Shown: positions 1-9,023 of the stretch, in pieces
Layout of the letters: every line of letters begins with the position of its first letter
Position numbering within the stretch: position 1 is the first letter of the stretch
Source of the DNA: Methylophaga nitratireducenticrescens
GTDB taxonomy: Bacteria > Pseudomonadota > Gammaproteobacteria > Nitrosococcales > Methylophagaceae
Assembly: GCF_000260985.4 (NCBI RefSeq)
Contig: NC_017857.3
Coordinates: forward strand, 186,001 to 250,000
Reading direction: 5' to 3'
Length of the DNA: 64,000 nt
Translations under genes and position numbers: made by a program
The notes under the pieces: model-generated
The model's input: only the letters and a program-made list of their open reading frames with translations
What the model was told of the DNA's origin: nothing
Databases searched by the model: none

Positions 1-463
1 ATAAGACTAAGGAAATGGCGATTATCCCCAGAAAAAAAGCCCCACCTTTCCCCATCAATAACTGTGTATGCAAGTCAGAAAAAAAGGCTAATGGCTCAGG
101 CTCATCATTGACGATTTGCCCATCATAAGGAGAAACCAGCACCGAGATATTGTGATAAGGCGCTTCATCCGGCGTATCCGCCATCGACATAATCACGGTG
201 CCGGGTTTGTTGTCTTCCCAAACGATAAACTGTACAACCTTATCTTTTCGGCGCTGTTCAGCGGCTGCAACCAAACTATCCAGAGGCATTTCGGCACGTT
301 CTTGATGCTCAGCCGTACCATAGCCAAGCCAGTATTCAATCTCCGCTTTAAATACCAATGGCAAACCCGAAACAAAAACCACCAGCATCACCAGCATGGC
401 GATCAGGCTGCTCCATTTGTGCAAACTTAACCAGAAATTCCGTACAGTCATACACTTGGACAT
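1..463 (-). CDS. PepSY-associated TM helix protein, 3' end cut by window
   Basis: Reading from an ATG at 463, the minus strand is open to the window edge, so the C-terminus is missing. The N-terminus has a basic start, a WLSLHKW motif and a long hydrophobic helix, followed by a periplasmic stretch ending near SDLHTQLLMGKGG and a second hydrophobic helix. This is the layout of PepSY_TM inner-membrane proteins. Characterised relatives such as Pseudomonas FoxB and FpvG reduce ferrisiderophores. The start overlaps the stop of the upstream TonB receptor gene as TAATG, so the two are probably translationally coupled; an alternative ATG lies at 451. Reduction of an imported iron complex is inferred from family and context. 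Confidence 0.8.
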   Translation of the reverse strand, partial: MSKCMTVRNFWLSLHKWSSLIAMLVMLVVFVSGLPLVFKAEIEYWLGYGTAEHQERAEMPLDSLVAAAEQRRKDKVVQFIVWEDNKPGTVIMSMADTPDEAPYHNISVLVSPYDGQIVNDEPEPLAFFSDLHTQLLMGKGGAFFLGIIAISLVL

Positions 464-2451
464 TAGAAGCCAACGGTTAATTTAAGCCCAACCTCTCGAC
501 CTCGTCCCAGTTGAAAAAACTGCCCGAGCCCCGGACCGGCATCAAATAGATAAACAGCATAATCTTTGTCTGTGAGATTAGCTCCGTACAAATCCATACT
601 GAGATTTTGGGTAAGCTGCCAACCTACACTGGCATTCAGCAAAGTATAAGCAGACTGACTAAGCTGATTTTCTTGATCGAAATACATTTTTCCTACATGA
701 CTGATATCACTATTCAACGTTAACGAGCCCCACTCTGGGGCAATATCAATTTTATATACAGCACCTACGCTAGCAGTGGAGCGAGGAACATAAGGTGTCC
801 AGTTTCCCTTTAGATCATTACCTATAACCTTAGATTTGGAAAATTCTGCTGTGTTATATGACCACATACCCGAAATCATAAAGCGGTCCGTAACGGCAAT
901 TTCTGCATCCAGATGGATACCTTTGACCTCCGTTTCTCCTACATTGGCCAGATACTGATTGGGTTGAAAACCGATAAAAAGTTGGTAATCCTTAGTTTCG
1001 GTAAAGTAGGTTGCTGCTGACAAAGTCAAACGCTCATCTAACAAACGGGTCTTAATTCCGGCTTCATAATTTCTCGTTTTTTCCGGCTTATAACTGAATG
1101 ATACTGTTGCCGGTGTGCCCGTTCGAGTAAACCCTCCAGATTTACTACCTTCACTATAAAGTGCATATAGCCTCGTTGCCGGAGTCAACTGATAGCCGAG
1201 TGCCAACTTTGGTGAAATGCTATGAAATGTATCGTTTCCTTTTTGAATAAACGTCATGGCTTCAGAGGTTGCTGCCACTTCGTTTCTGTCTAGTCGCAAG
1301 CCAGTCGTTAAGTCAAGATTTTCCGTCAGCGCCCACGTCATTTCACCAAACAGAGCATAGCTTTCCATAGTGTGTTTTGTTTTTTGCATTAATGTCGGAC
1401 GGGCAAAGGTGAAATCGGTATCTTCATAATAGAAACCAGCAACATAACTCATTCTGGTGCTCTCATCCGGTTGGGAAGCGATGCGGATTTCCTGAGAGAA
1501 ACTGTCATAGGTTTCAGGACTGTATAGAGAGAAAACGGTACGATTGAGATCGCGTCCTTGGTAGCTTGTCAGCGATGTGAACTGAACACTTTCAAAATCA
1601 TAGCTAGTCGTCAATCCATAACTATCAAGTCTTAATTGATAATCACCCTCAACCGGATATGCTTTGCGTGCTCTAAAAAAACCAGCTGGAACAAACTGCT
1701 CTTCGTTTGAATATATATCATCATGTCTGAGTGAAAGCATAACATCCCACTGAGACTGAGATGGCGCCCAACGCAAGCGAGCTTGGCCTTGTTTATTTAG
1801 ACTATCCCCAAGATCTTCACCACTTAGTAGACCTTCATACTCGCCATCTTCATCCAGGTAATGACCAGATACATCGAGAAAAAGACTATCCTCGATCAAG
1901 GTCTGATTGATCCGACCCGAGACCCCTTGTGTGAGATTGCTTTGTGATGTGCTCAATGTCATTTCATTTCCTTCCCCCGGTTTTTCGGTGACAACATTGA
2001 TCACTCCGCCTACAGCCCCTCGTCCATACAAGGTTCCCTGAGGGCCATTTAAAACCTCTACTTGACGAAGGCCAATCGGTAAGGCTTGTGCAAAAGATCC
2101 AGAATCCTGAGGTAACCCATCTACAAAGACCAGAACTTTCGGGCTGTAAAAATCCATTGAGGTTTGCCCGCGCAATGAAATATTATCGTAAATACGAGCT
2201 CCTCTTTGACGTACCACCAATCCAGGAGCTTTCCCATCAAGCTGATCAATAGAGTAGATATTTGCTTTGTCTATGACTTCCTTACTGATAATTTTGGTTT
2301 CTGCATCCAACTTCTCCAGTTCCGTCGCTCGTTTGCTGCTGACCACCATGGTCGACAACTTTGCTACTTCATCATGCTCTTCAGCCCAGACAGTCTGGCT
2401 GTTAACTAATGCCACTCCAATCATCCAATAAAGTGTTTTATGTTTATTCAT
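463..2451 (-). CDS. TonB-dependent siderophore receptor, FyuA-like
   Basis: Outer-membrane beta-barrel receptor of 662 residues with a signal peptide, a plug domain (about residues 40-160, with the motif GPQGTLYGRGAVGGVINVV) and a barrel ending in Phe. It lacks an STN signalling domain, unlike the receptors at 5-28 kb. The plug and several barrel stretches resemble the yersiniabactin/pesticin receptor FyuA, and the divergent AraC gene resembles YbtA, the usual FyuA-system regulator. No yersiniabactin-type synthesis genes lie nearby, so it probably imports a siderophore made by others; the exact ligand cannot be read from sequence. The start is uncertain in an interesting way: a 37-bp tandem duplication repeats the start region, but only the inner ATG (2451) is in frame. 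A Fur box at 2586-2604 suggests iron repression. Confidence 0.9.
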   Translation of the reverse strand: MNKHKTLYWMIGVALVNSQTVWAEEHDEVAKLSTMVVSSKRATELEKLDAETKIISKEVIDKANIYSIDQLDGKAPGLVVRQRGARIYDNISLRGQTSMDFYSPKVLVFVDGLPQDSGSFAQALPIGLRQVEVLNGPQGTLYGRGAVGGVINVVTEKPGEGNEMTLSTSQSNLTQGVSGRINQTLIEDSLFLDVSGHYLDEDGEYEGLLSGEDLGDSLNKQGQARLRWAPSQSQWDVMLSLRHDDIYSNEEQFVPAGFFRARKAYPVEGDYQLRLDSYGLTTSYDFESVQFTSLTSYQGRDLNRTVFSLYSPETYDSFSQEIRIASQPDESTRMSYVAGFYYEDTDFTFARPTLMQKTKHTMESYALFGEMTWALTENLDLTTGLRLDRNEVAATSEAMTFIQKGNDTFHSISPKLALGYQLTPATRLYALYSEGSKSGGFTRTGTPATVSFSYKPEKTRNYEAGIKTRLLDERLTLSAATYFTETKDYQLFIGFQPNQYLANVGETEVKGIHLDAEIAVTDRFMISGMWSYNTAEFSKSKVIGNDLKGNWTPYVPRSTASVGAVYKIDIAPEWGSLTLNSDISHVGKMYFDQENQLSQSAYTLLNASVGWQLTQNLSMDLYGANLTDKDYAVYLFDAGPGLGQFFQLGRGREVGLKLTVGF

Positions 2452-2497
2452 CTCACTATCTCCAATAAAGTGTTTTATGTTTATTCATCTCACTATC
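2424..2497. repeat. 37-bp tandem duplication over the receptor start codon
   Basis: Positions 2424-2460 and 2461-2497 are identical 37-bp units placed head to tail; identity continues for two more bases. Each unit contains the first codons of the FyuA-like gene and its upstream region. Because 37 is not a multiple of three, the outer copy is out of frame with the receptor. The duplication also places GGAG eight bases before the functional ATG, probably a better ribosome-binding site than the original. Confidence 0.95.
2456..2488 (-). CDS. possible ten-residue upstream ORF made by the duplication
   Basis: The outer copy of the 37-bp duplication starts an ORF reading MNKHKTLYWR and ending in TAG at 2458-2456, four bases before the receptor ATG at 2451. 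It may be translated and couple to the receptor, or may be a by-product of the duplication. Nothing beyond the sequence supports a function. Confidence 0.35.
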   Translation of the reverse strand: MNKHKTLYWR

Positions 2498-2585
2498 TCA
2501 GTTAAACCGTGCGACAAGACTATAGCCCGTTAACATTGCGTGCTAATGGGATTAGGGTAAATATGAACGGAAAAAGGTATTATTT

Positions 2586-2604
2586 GATAATACGAATCAT
2601 TATC
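2586..2604. promoter_or_regulatory. Fur box between fyuA-like and araC-like genes
   Basis: GATAATACGAATCATTATC matches the classical 19-bp Fur consensus at 16 of 19 positions. It lies between the divergent receptor and AraC genes, so iron-loaded Fur could repress both. Confidence 0.85.
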
Positions 2605-2634
2605 AGTTTAAAATACTGTTGAGGAGAATTAAAA

Positions 2635-3624
2635 ATGCGGCAATTACAGATCAGTGAGCGTCCGGTCCTGCAACGGGAAACCACTTCTGATCTTCGGAAT
2701 GTAGGCTATGATTTTGATAAATACATGAATGAACTGACCGGAATTAGTGGCCGCTCCTGCCGCCTTAATCTGCGTGATGGTTTGGATGTATCTGGATTTG
2801 ATTTAAAGCTGGAAACCCTCACACACACTTCTCATATGAAAGCCGATCCCTGTGTTGCCATATACATCATGCTGGAGGGTGAAGGACATGGCGAGATTTA
2901 TCCAGAAAGTGGCGATGAAACCCTGAAAATTCCATACCAGCGGGGTTTGACATATATTTCTGTCATGTTTGAGCCTGTCACAGGCTGTTCGGTTTTGCCA
3001 CCAGACACAATTTTTAAAGGGATTGATATCCGATTTACGTTAGATTTTCTGGAAAAACTCAATCAATCAGAACTCTTTAATCAATTAGATAGCCACCATT
3101 CAGCCTGTATTACCTCCTCTAGCAATGTCTGGCTGGGCTCCACGCCCACCAGTCGCCTGGTCGATGACTCCGCCCAGTTCATTCTTAACCATATTTTCGG
3201 CCCGCCAGATAATGACCTGCAACTGGAAGCTTATGCCTTGAATATTCTGGCAAATCTGCTGAAAACGCTGGAATCAGGACAAAAAACGGGGATAGAAGAT
3301 CGACCGTTAACCCGTAAAGAAACCCGCAATATTGAACAGGTTCATGCACTGATGCTGGAAAATATTGCTTTCCCATGGACCATCAACGACCTCGCCCGGA
3401 AAGTCGGGCTTAATGAAAAACGTCTGAAAATCGGTTTCCGAATCGTTTATGGCCAGCCAATTCATCGCTATCTGCAACGACAACGCCTTGAGCAGGCCCG
3501 AATATTACTTCTAGAAGGTTTAACTGTGACGGAAGCCTCGCTGTCTATCGGTTACGCCAACCCCAGCTATTTTGCCTATTTGTTCAAACGCGAATACGGC
3601 TGCTCGCCCTCTTCAATACGTTGA
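2635..3624 (+). CDS. AraC-family regulator, YbtA/PchR-like
   Basis: 329-residue transcription regulator. The N-terminal two thirds form the ligand-sensing region of the PchR/YbtA type. The last 100 residues hold two helix-turn-helix motifs, with the typical end ASLSIGYANPSYFAYLFKREYG. GAGGAG lies eight bases before the ATG. In YbtA and PchR systems the regulator binds the ferric siderophore and activates its receptor gene; the divergent FyuA-like gene fits that. A Fur box in the shared promoter implies expression under iron limitation. Family assignment is firm; the inducer is unknown. Confidence 0.9.
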   Translation: MRQLQISERPVLQRETTSDLRNVGYDFDKYMNELTGISGRSCRLNLRDGLDVSGFDLKLETLTHTSHMKADPCVAIYIMLEGEGHGEIYPESGDETLKIPYQRGLTYISVMFEPVTGCSVLPPDTIFKGIDIRFTLDFLEKLNQSELFNQLDSHHSACITSSSNVWLGSTPTSRLVDDSAQFILNHIFGPPDNDLQLEAYALNILANLLKTLESGQKTGIEDRPLTRKETRNIEQVHALMLENIAFPWTINDLARKVGLNEKRLKIGFRIVYGQPIHRYLQRQRLEQARILLLEGLTVTEASLSIGYANPSYFAYLFKREYGCSPSSIR

Positions 3625-3729
3625 CATTTTTAAGCATAAGGCATTATTTTCTATCCAATTGGTAAATCGCGCCATAATTGCGCCACTTATTTGGCGCAAT
3701 CCTCGATGCCGGCCCAAGGACAGAAAAAA

Positions 3730-4441
3730 ATGAAGCCTAATGTAAACAATCAGGACGTGCTGGACATCGTCGCGGCTTTCCCGCAAGGCGTTGGTATAGA
3801 TACCATTAGCGCCGATTTACCGCAGATTCAGTGGCACTGTATATACGCCCAGCGCTATTCCGCAGGTAGTCGAGGATTGTTTTCATTTGTTGCTCAATAA
3901 AGCGGAGCAAATTCTCGACCCATTCGAGCAAGCGTTCTTTCTTCTCGTGCACTTGCCGTATCTGCAACCATTCGAGGACGTGAACAAACGTGTAGCACGC
4001 ATCGGCGCCAACATCGCCTTTATCAAACACAATCTGTGCTCGCTAACCTTCGTGGAAGTGCCTGAGCGTGCATACGTAGAGGCCCTGCTCGGAGTATACG
4101 AAATGCGCCGTATTGAACTGCTGCGTGATTTATTTGTTTGGGCTTACGAACGCTCGGCACAACGCTACATTCAAGTGAAAAAGACTCTGGCAGAACCTGA
4201 ACCTCTGCGTCTTAAATACCGCACTCAGCTGCATCAAGTGGTTGGCGATGTAGTACGTGCTGGTCAGACACAATACACCACCATTGTAGAAGCCTATGCA
4301 CAAACGATCCCCAATGATGATCGATCTATTTTTATAGAGATGGCCTTGGACGATATCCGTCGATTACACGAAGGCGTGCTGGTACGCTACCGGCTGACCC
4401 CCGCAGAGTTTCGTGCATGGAAGGACAAGTTGGTCATCTGA
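3730..4441 (+). pseudogene. Fic-family protein, internally deleted
   Basis: Two pieces of one gene family lie in different frames. The first (ATG 3730, after AAGGA) encodes DVLDIVAAFPQGVGIDTISADLP, the winged-helix-like N-terminus of long Fic proteins, and runs out of frame to a stop at 3898-3900. The second is open from about 3800 to 4441 and encodes GTVYTPSAIPQVVEDCFHLL followed by the Fic core LPYLQPFEDVNKRVAR and the helical C-terminus. The intervening segment of a normal Fic protein is missing, with the junction near 3820-3835. The Fic motif reads QPFEDVNKRxxR, with Gln where AMPylating Fic proteins have the catalytic His, as in some relatives of this subgroup. It is most likely dead. 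Confidence 0.8.
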
Positions 4442-4630
4442 ATGGTTGTACTACCCCCAGTTCCCACCCTAGGCTGCACGTTGCTTTACAAGCCCTGAAG
4501 GATTTTCGGCCACAAGATATCCGCTCATTAATCGGCCCGCAAAATAAAGGGAATCAGCCGAGAGCATCAGGATGAAATATAAAACCGTTGGCTGGATAAC
4601 TTCTTTAGTACGGTGAATTTTATCTCTTTT

Positions 4631-5461
4631 TTATTTTAATCTTGGGGTAAAAGCTTGGTGTAAAACGCGATTGGCAATACTCACCGGCAATGACATATGG
4701 GTTTCATCTTCTTGTTGATGGAAGGCACTGCGTAAACCAAATCGTGAGAGATTGACCATTCGTTCTGCCAGCAATACAGCATCCTGGCGTTCTTGGATCG
4801 GGTCACCTTCGGCCACTACCAGCAATAGACTTTTATTATTCAGTTTGTGCTTTTCAGCCTGTTCGCTAAAAGCTATTTCTGCTGCCAGGAGATAACGGTT
4901 ATGCCACCAAAGCGTGGGACTGGAAGCAATATAATGATTAACCAGTTGCGGTCGGCTAAACATGGCATACAAGGTAAACATACCTCCAAATGAATGTCCG
5001 AATAATGCCTGCCGCTGATTATCAATTAAATACCTTTTAGATATTTCGGGTTGCAAGGTGTTTTCAAGAAACGTCAGAAATTCATCCTGCCCCCCCTGAG
5101 GCGGATCAACATCAGCTTGTCCTACCGGTGGCGAAAAATCATAGGAACGCCGGTAAAAATCAAATGGCGTTTCAGTAGGATAGCCAATAGCGACAATAAT
5201 ATGATCAGCAAACGCCCTTTGCAGTCTTTTGGCATCATGAAAGGCAGCAAAAAAGGCATTACCATCAAGCAAATATAAAACTGCTGCAGGTTTTTCCTCT
5301 GACTGTTGTTCCGGTAAGCTCACCATGATCTGATATTGCTGTCCGGCGGAGTTTTTCAGGCTGAAGCTTTCGGTTCCGGCTAAAACTACTGGATCTGCTA
5401 CCGCCAGAATTGGCAGGTAGCAGACTAGGTACAGGCTGCTTTTTAAAGTGTTGAATTGCAT
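4631..5461 (-). CDS. periplasmic alpha/beta hydrolase, siderophore-esterase-like
   Basis: 276 residues with an N-terminal signal sequence and an esterase D/IroE-like fold (COG2819 type). The nucleophile elbow is GHSFGG with Ser157; a likely acid lies in VVAEGDP and the likely catalytic His is His255 in DETHMSLP. Relatives such as IroE, BesA and PfeE cleave trilactone or other ester-linked siderophores. The gene starts seven bases after the receptor gene of module A, so it is probably the last gene of that transcription unit. Hydrolysing the imported ferric complex in the periplasm is an inference from this pairing. No strong terminator is seen after it. Confidence 0.82.
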   Translation of the reverse strand: MQFNTLKSSLYLVCYLPILAVADPVVLAGTESFSLKNSAGQQYQIMVSLPEQQSEEKPAAVLYLLDGNAFFAAFHDAKRLQRAFADHIIVAIGYPTETPFDFYRRSYDFSPPVGQADVDPPQGGQDEFLTFLENTLQPEISKRYLIDNQRQALFGHSFGGMFTLYAMFSRPQLVNHYIASSPTLWWHNRYLLAAEIAFSEQAEKHKLNNKSLLLVVAEGDPIQERQDAVLLAERMVNLSRFGLRSAFHQQEDETHMSLPVSIANRVLHQAFTPRLK

Positions 5462-5467
5462 ACGGCT

Positions 5468-7876
5468 TTACCAGTTGTAATTAAAACTGGTAATCACCGT
5501 TCTTCCCAAACCTCGATAGCAGTAGCCTGCGTTACACATCAGATACTCTTCATTGTTTAAATTGCTGGCATTGACGGCAATGGTTGCACCATTTATCAAA
5601 TTGTCCAGCCGATAGGCAAGCCGTGCATCAGCAATGGTATATGCATCATTCTTAAGTGTATTGGCACTGTCAGCATAGCTCTCACCTACCCATCGGACAC
5701 CCATACCAAGTTCCAGCCCACGCAGCTCGGCTGTCTGAAATGCATAGTTTCCCCAAATTGATGCCATTTGTTTTGGAATACCAACTGCTTTTTTGCCTTG
5801 GTCACCATCATTACTTTTACTGATTTCAACATCCTGATACGTATAATTGGCCACCAAATCCAGACCGAAATCCAGACTGGTGGTCGCTTCCAGTTCAACA
5901 CCTCGGGACTGACGCTCGCCTTTTTGAATTTGGTTGGCAATATTGGCCGGATCGGTAGTCAATACATTTTTCTGCGTTAAATCAAACAAACTTACCGTTA
6001 ACAGGCTGTTATAACCAACTGGCTGATATTTCAAACCGACTTCCCATTGTTCTCCTTCTGTTGGTTCATAAGTATCACCACTGATATTACTGCCAAACTG
6101 AGGGACAAAAGAGGTTGCGAAGCTGATATAGGGAGCCACACCAGAATCAAACAAATACAAAAGTCCTGCACTACCGGTAGTCGCCGAGTTATCTGCATCA
6201 GTTTTTGTCGAGGTGAGATAATTTTCCTGATCCCGCTCAGCCTTGTCTCTACGTAACCCCAATGATAAACGCCAATTGTTCCAGTTGATTTGATCCTGAG
6301 CATACAATCCCAATTGCTGGGCATCGGTTTTAGAATCAGAAATGGCATTGGTCGGCGTCGCGATATCCTGATTGTAGTCGGGGTTAAGCATATCGATAGA
6401 GGGAGCTGGACCAAAAAGATAACGAACCCGGCTGGTCAAATCAGCATAATCCACCCCCATGGTGAGGCTATGCTGCCAATCACCCGTGCTGAAGTTGGTC
6501 TGTAATGCGGTATCCATAGTCAACGTATTCATATGTTCATAGATACCATAGGCTGTTCGTGACACGGTTCGGCCATCGGCCTGCAGGGACGAAAGCGTAT
6601 ATTGATTGTCAGTTTCTACTCGACCATAACGCAGATTTTGCCGAAAGCTGACCGTGTCATTAAAACGATGTTTAAATTCATAACCAGTGACATATTGTTT
6701 TTGCTCCAGCAAATCAAATTTCTCATCGCCAGCCCAAAAATGGCTCAATTCTCCCGAAGGCAATTGCAGAGGTCGTGGTGACCCCGCTGTTTCATAATCC
6801 TGAAAGTGATTCAGCAAGGTCAATGAGGTCTGATCACTGGGTTGCCAGGTAATAGAAGGTGCGAAATAACGATTGTCGTCGATCACGCCTTCGATATCAC
6901 TTTTACTGTCACGCGCCAGTCCCACAACACGATATAACCAACTTTCATCTTCACTGAGCTTACCGGCAAGATCAAATTGCCCTTGATAATGATCATCAGT
7001 CCCGGCCTGAACCTCTGCCTCTCTAATACTTTCAGCAACCGGACGCTTGGATACCCTATTCACCATACCGCCCGGACTCAATTGCCCGAACAGAACCGAG
7101 TTGGGTCCTTTCACTACATCAATACGTTCCAGACCATAAGGCTCCGTACGATAGTAGGACAACCAGCCGGTATTGAACTGGCGTAAACCATCACGAAAAT
7201 CCGCATCCGTCGTCACGGAAAAGCCGCGTATATTAATCTGGTCAAACCGTGGATCATGTCCAGAACCACTCACCTGCACACCGGCGGTATAACGTAAGGC
7301 ATCTTCCACCGTCTGCACTTTGCGATCACGGATCTGGTCGGCCGTCACTACTGTCACAGACCGAGCTGTTTCCAGCAGGGGAGTATCCGTTTTGTTCACC
7401 GATGCCGTATTACTAGCCAGATAACCATCAATGGGTGCCCATGCACTCTCTCTGTCAGCGGATACTTTTACCACCGGAAGATTGATTTCTTCATTATCCT
7501 TGCTGGTATTGACCTTAATCGTATAAACATTCGAACCAGAATGAACCGCATTCAAATTATGCTCTGACAGCAGTTTCTGCAAACCCTGCTCTGCTGAGAA
7601 CTGGCCCGTTAATCCCGGGCTGGTTTTGCCTTGTGTTAATTGTGCATCAATCGATAATTCAATTCCGGCAGTCACAGCAAATTGGTTCAACACGTGATCC
7701 AGGCTGCCCGCAGTGATCCGATAGGTTATGATTTCTGCTGATGATTGAGCGGTTTCAGCCGCCATTGAGGCAGGAATAGTGACAATGCTCATACCTAAAC
7801 TAAGGCTAATCATCAGGGCCAGTGGCAGAACATTAAAACGTGCTGTTTTTGTTACAGCATCATGGGTGATAGGCAT
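5468..7876 (-). CDS. module A: STN-containing TonB-dependent siderophore receptor
   Basis: 802 residues: signal peptide (to about residue 40), STN signalling domain (about 50-110), a TonB-box-like stretch LPVVKVSA, plug (about 160-280, with VKGPNSVLFGQLSPGGMVN) and a beta-barrel ending in Trp. This is the FoxA/FpvA/FhuE-type siderophore receptor family with transcriptional transducer function. The STN domain contacts a FecR-type anti-sigma factor, encoded immediately upstream at 8046-9023. A hydrolase gene follows after six bases. The ligand is probably a siderophore, perhaps ester-linked given that neighbour; this is inference. Confidence 0.92.
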   Translation of the reverse strand: MPITHDAVTKTARFNVLPLALMISLSLGMSIVTIPASMAAETAQSSAEIITYRITAGSLDHVLNQFAVTAGIELSIDAQLTQGKTSPGLTGQFSAEQGLQKLLSEHNLNAVHSGSNVYTIKVNTSKDNEEINLPVVKVSADRESAWAPIDGYLASNTASVNKTDTPLLETARSVTVVTADQIRDRKVQTVEDALRYTAGVQVSGSGHDPRFDQINIRGFSVTTDADFRDGLRQFNTGWLSYYRTEPYGLERIDVVKGPNSVLFGQLSPGGMVNRVSKRPVAESIREAEVQAGTDDHYQGQFDLAGKLSEDESWLYRVVGLARDSKSDIEGVIDDNRYFAPSITWQPSDQTSLTLLNHFQDYETAGSPRPLQLPSGELSHFWAGDEKFDLLEQKQYVTGYEFKHRFNDTVSFRQNLRYGRVETDNQYTLSSLQADGRTVSRTAYGIYEHMNTLTMDTALQTNFSTGDWQHSLTMGVDYADLTSRVRYLFGPAPSIDMLNPDYNQDIATPTNAISDSKTDAQQLGLYAQDQINWNNWRLSLGLRRDKAERDQENYLTSTKTDADNSATTGSAGLLYLFDSGVAPYISFATSFVPQFGSNISGDTYEPTEGEQWEVGLKYQPVGYNSLLTVSLFDLTQKNVLTTDPANIANQIQKGERQSRGVELEATTSLDFGLDLVANYTYQDVEISKSNDGDQGKKAVGIPKQMASIWGNYAFQTAELRGLELGMGVRWVGESYADSANTLKNDAYTIADARLAYRLDNLINGATIAVNASNLNNEEYLMCNAGYCYRGLGRTVITSFNYNW

Positions 7877-7914
7877 ATGTTGTTATCCTCTAAGTTGGCA
7901 GAATTTATGGTGTC

Positions 7915-7947
7915 TTCATCTGCTCTTCCGAATGAGATAACAAAAGC
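7915..7947 (-). promoter_or_regulatory. candidate FecI-type promoter before receptor A
   Basis: On the minus strand this stretch contains TTTTG, then CATTCGG, then a GATGAA run, resembling stretches before receptors C and E. The fecR-receptor gap is 169 bp, enough for a separate ECF-sigma-dependent receptor promoter as in fecA. Alignment by eye only. Confidence 0.35.
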
Positions 7948-8045
7948 CGTAAGTTTTTTTATAAAAATTAATTGCCTTCAAAAATACTGCCATTGATTTA
8001 GCCTTTATGGCCTGCATCCATATCGACTTTTTACTGTAAAAAAAT

Positions 8046-9023
8046 CTATGTATCAGGCACTACACTGACCCACAAGCCGGTTCGATAGATAACTTTTACC
8101 GGCAACGCCAACGTCAGGTTATGCAAAGCCTTATCGGTATCTCGGACTGAAAACACACCGCTTACCTGTAAATCTGCGACGCGGGGATCACAACGCAATA
8201 GGCCATTTCTATAGCGCGACAATTCGGCACAAAAAGCTGCGACCCGCATCTGTTCAGCAACCAGCAAGCCTTGTTGCCAACTGTTGGAAGTTTGATTCAT
8301 CGGCTCGACCTGTCCCATAGCAGCTGAGGAAAAAAGACTTTGCTCGCCAGCATGCAACTGCATTTTTTGTGAAGAATCTTGTTTAGTCGTAATTTCAACC
8401 GCACCTTCGGTGACGCAAACCTGCGTTTCATTTTCGCTCTGCCGGACAGTAAATTGGGTGCCAAGAGCCTGAATACGCCCATGTGCTGTTTGAACCAATA
8501 AAGAATGATCTTGATACTCTGAGTCATGGCCAGTCGTGACTTCGATTTCACCATGATGCAATTGAATAAGCCGTTGCTGATGATTAAAAGTCACATCAAT
8601 TGCTGTAGCAGTATTGAGGATAATCTCTGTTCCATCAGCCAGCTGCACCGAGCGAATTTCGCCGGTAACGGTCTGATAATCAGCAAAGGCCTGTTGCCAG
8701 CTCTCAGTTTTTGATATTCCCAGCCCGAGACCCGATGAAGTCAACATGACACCCAGCCATTGCAATAGCTGTCTGCGTGAAGACTGGTTATGGGGTGATT
8801 CCAACAGTGCTTTTTTACCCACTGGGGTAGGAATCGCATTAAACCGCTCGGTCACCTTGAGTAAATTCTGCCAAGCCTGTTCATGTTCCGGTGCGGCTTG
8901 ACGCCATGCATCGCATGCCTGCTGATCAGCTTTGGTCGCATCGTCTGACCATAAACGCGCCATCCAACTGGCAGCCTGATCAATAAGTTTTTCCTCCGTT
9001 GAAGAGTGAACCGTTGAACTCAT
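8046..9023 (-). CDS. module A: FecR-like anti-sigma factor/regulator
   Basis: 325 residues. The cytoplasmic N-terminus (about 1-85) is the DUF4880/anti-sigma region with the WMARLWSDDAT and HEQAWQ pattern. A single hydrophobic segment lies near 88-105. The FecR domain (about 110-215) contains VQLADGTEIILNTATAI and ALGTQFTV. The C-terminus has the LQVSGVFSVRDTDKALHNL region that contacts the receptor STN domain. The start overlaps the sigma gene stop by four bases (ATGA). It should hold or activate the module A sigma factor according to receptor occupancy. Confidence 0.93.
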   Translation of the reverse strand: MSSTVHSSTEEKLIDQAASWMARLWSDDATKADQQACDAWRQAAPEHEQAWQNLLKVTERFNAIPTPVGKKALLESPHNQSSRRQLLQWLGVMLTSSGLGLGISKTESWQQAFADYQTVTGEIRSVQLADGTEIILNTATAIDVTFNHQQRLIQLHHGEIEVTTGHDSEYQDHSLLVQTAHGRIQALGTQFTVRQSENETQVCVTEGAVEITTKQDSSQKMQLHAGEQSLFSSAAMGQVEPMNQTSNSWQQGLLVAEQMRVAAFCAELSRYRNGLLRCDPRVADLQVSGVFSVRDTDKALHNLTLALPVKVIYRTGLWVSVVPDT

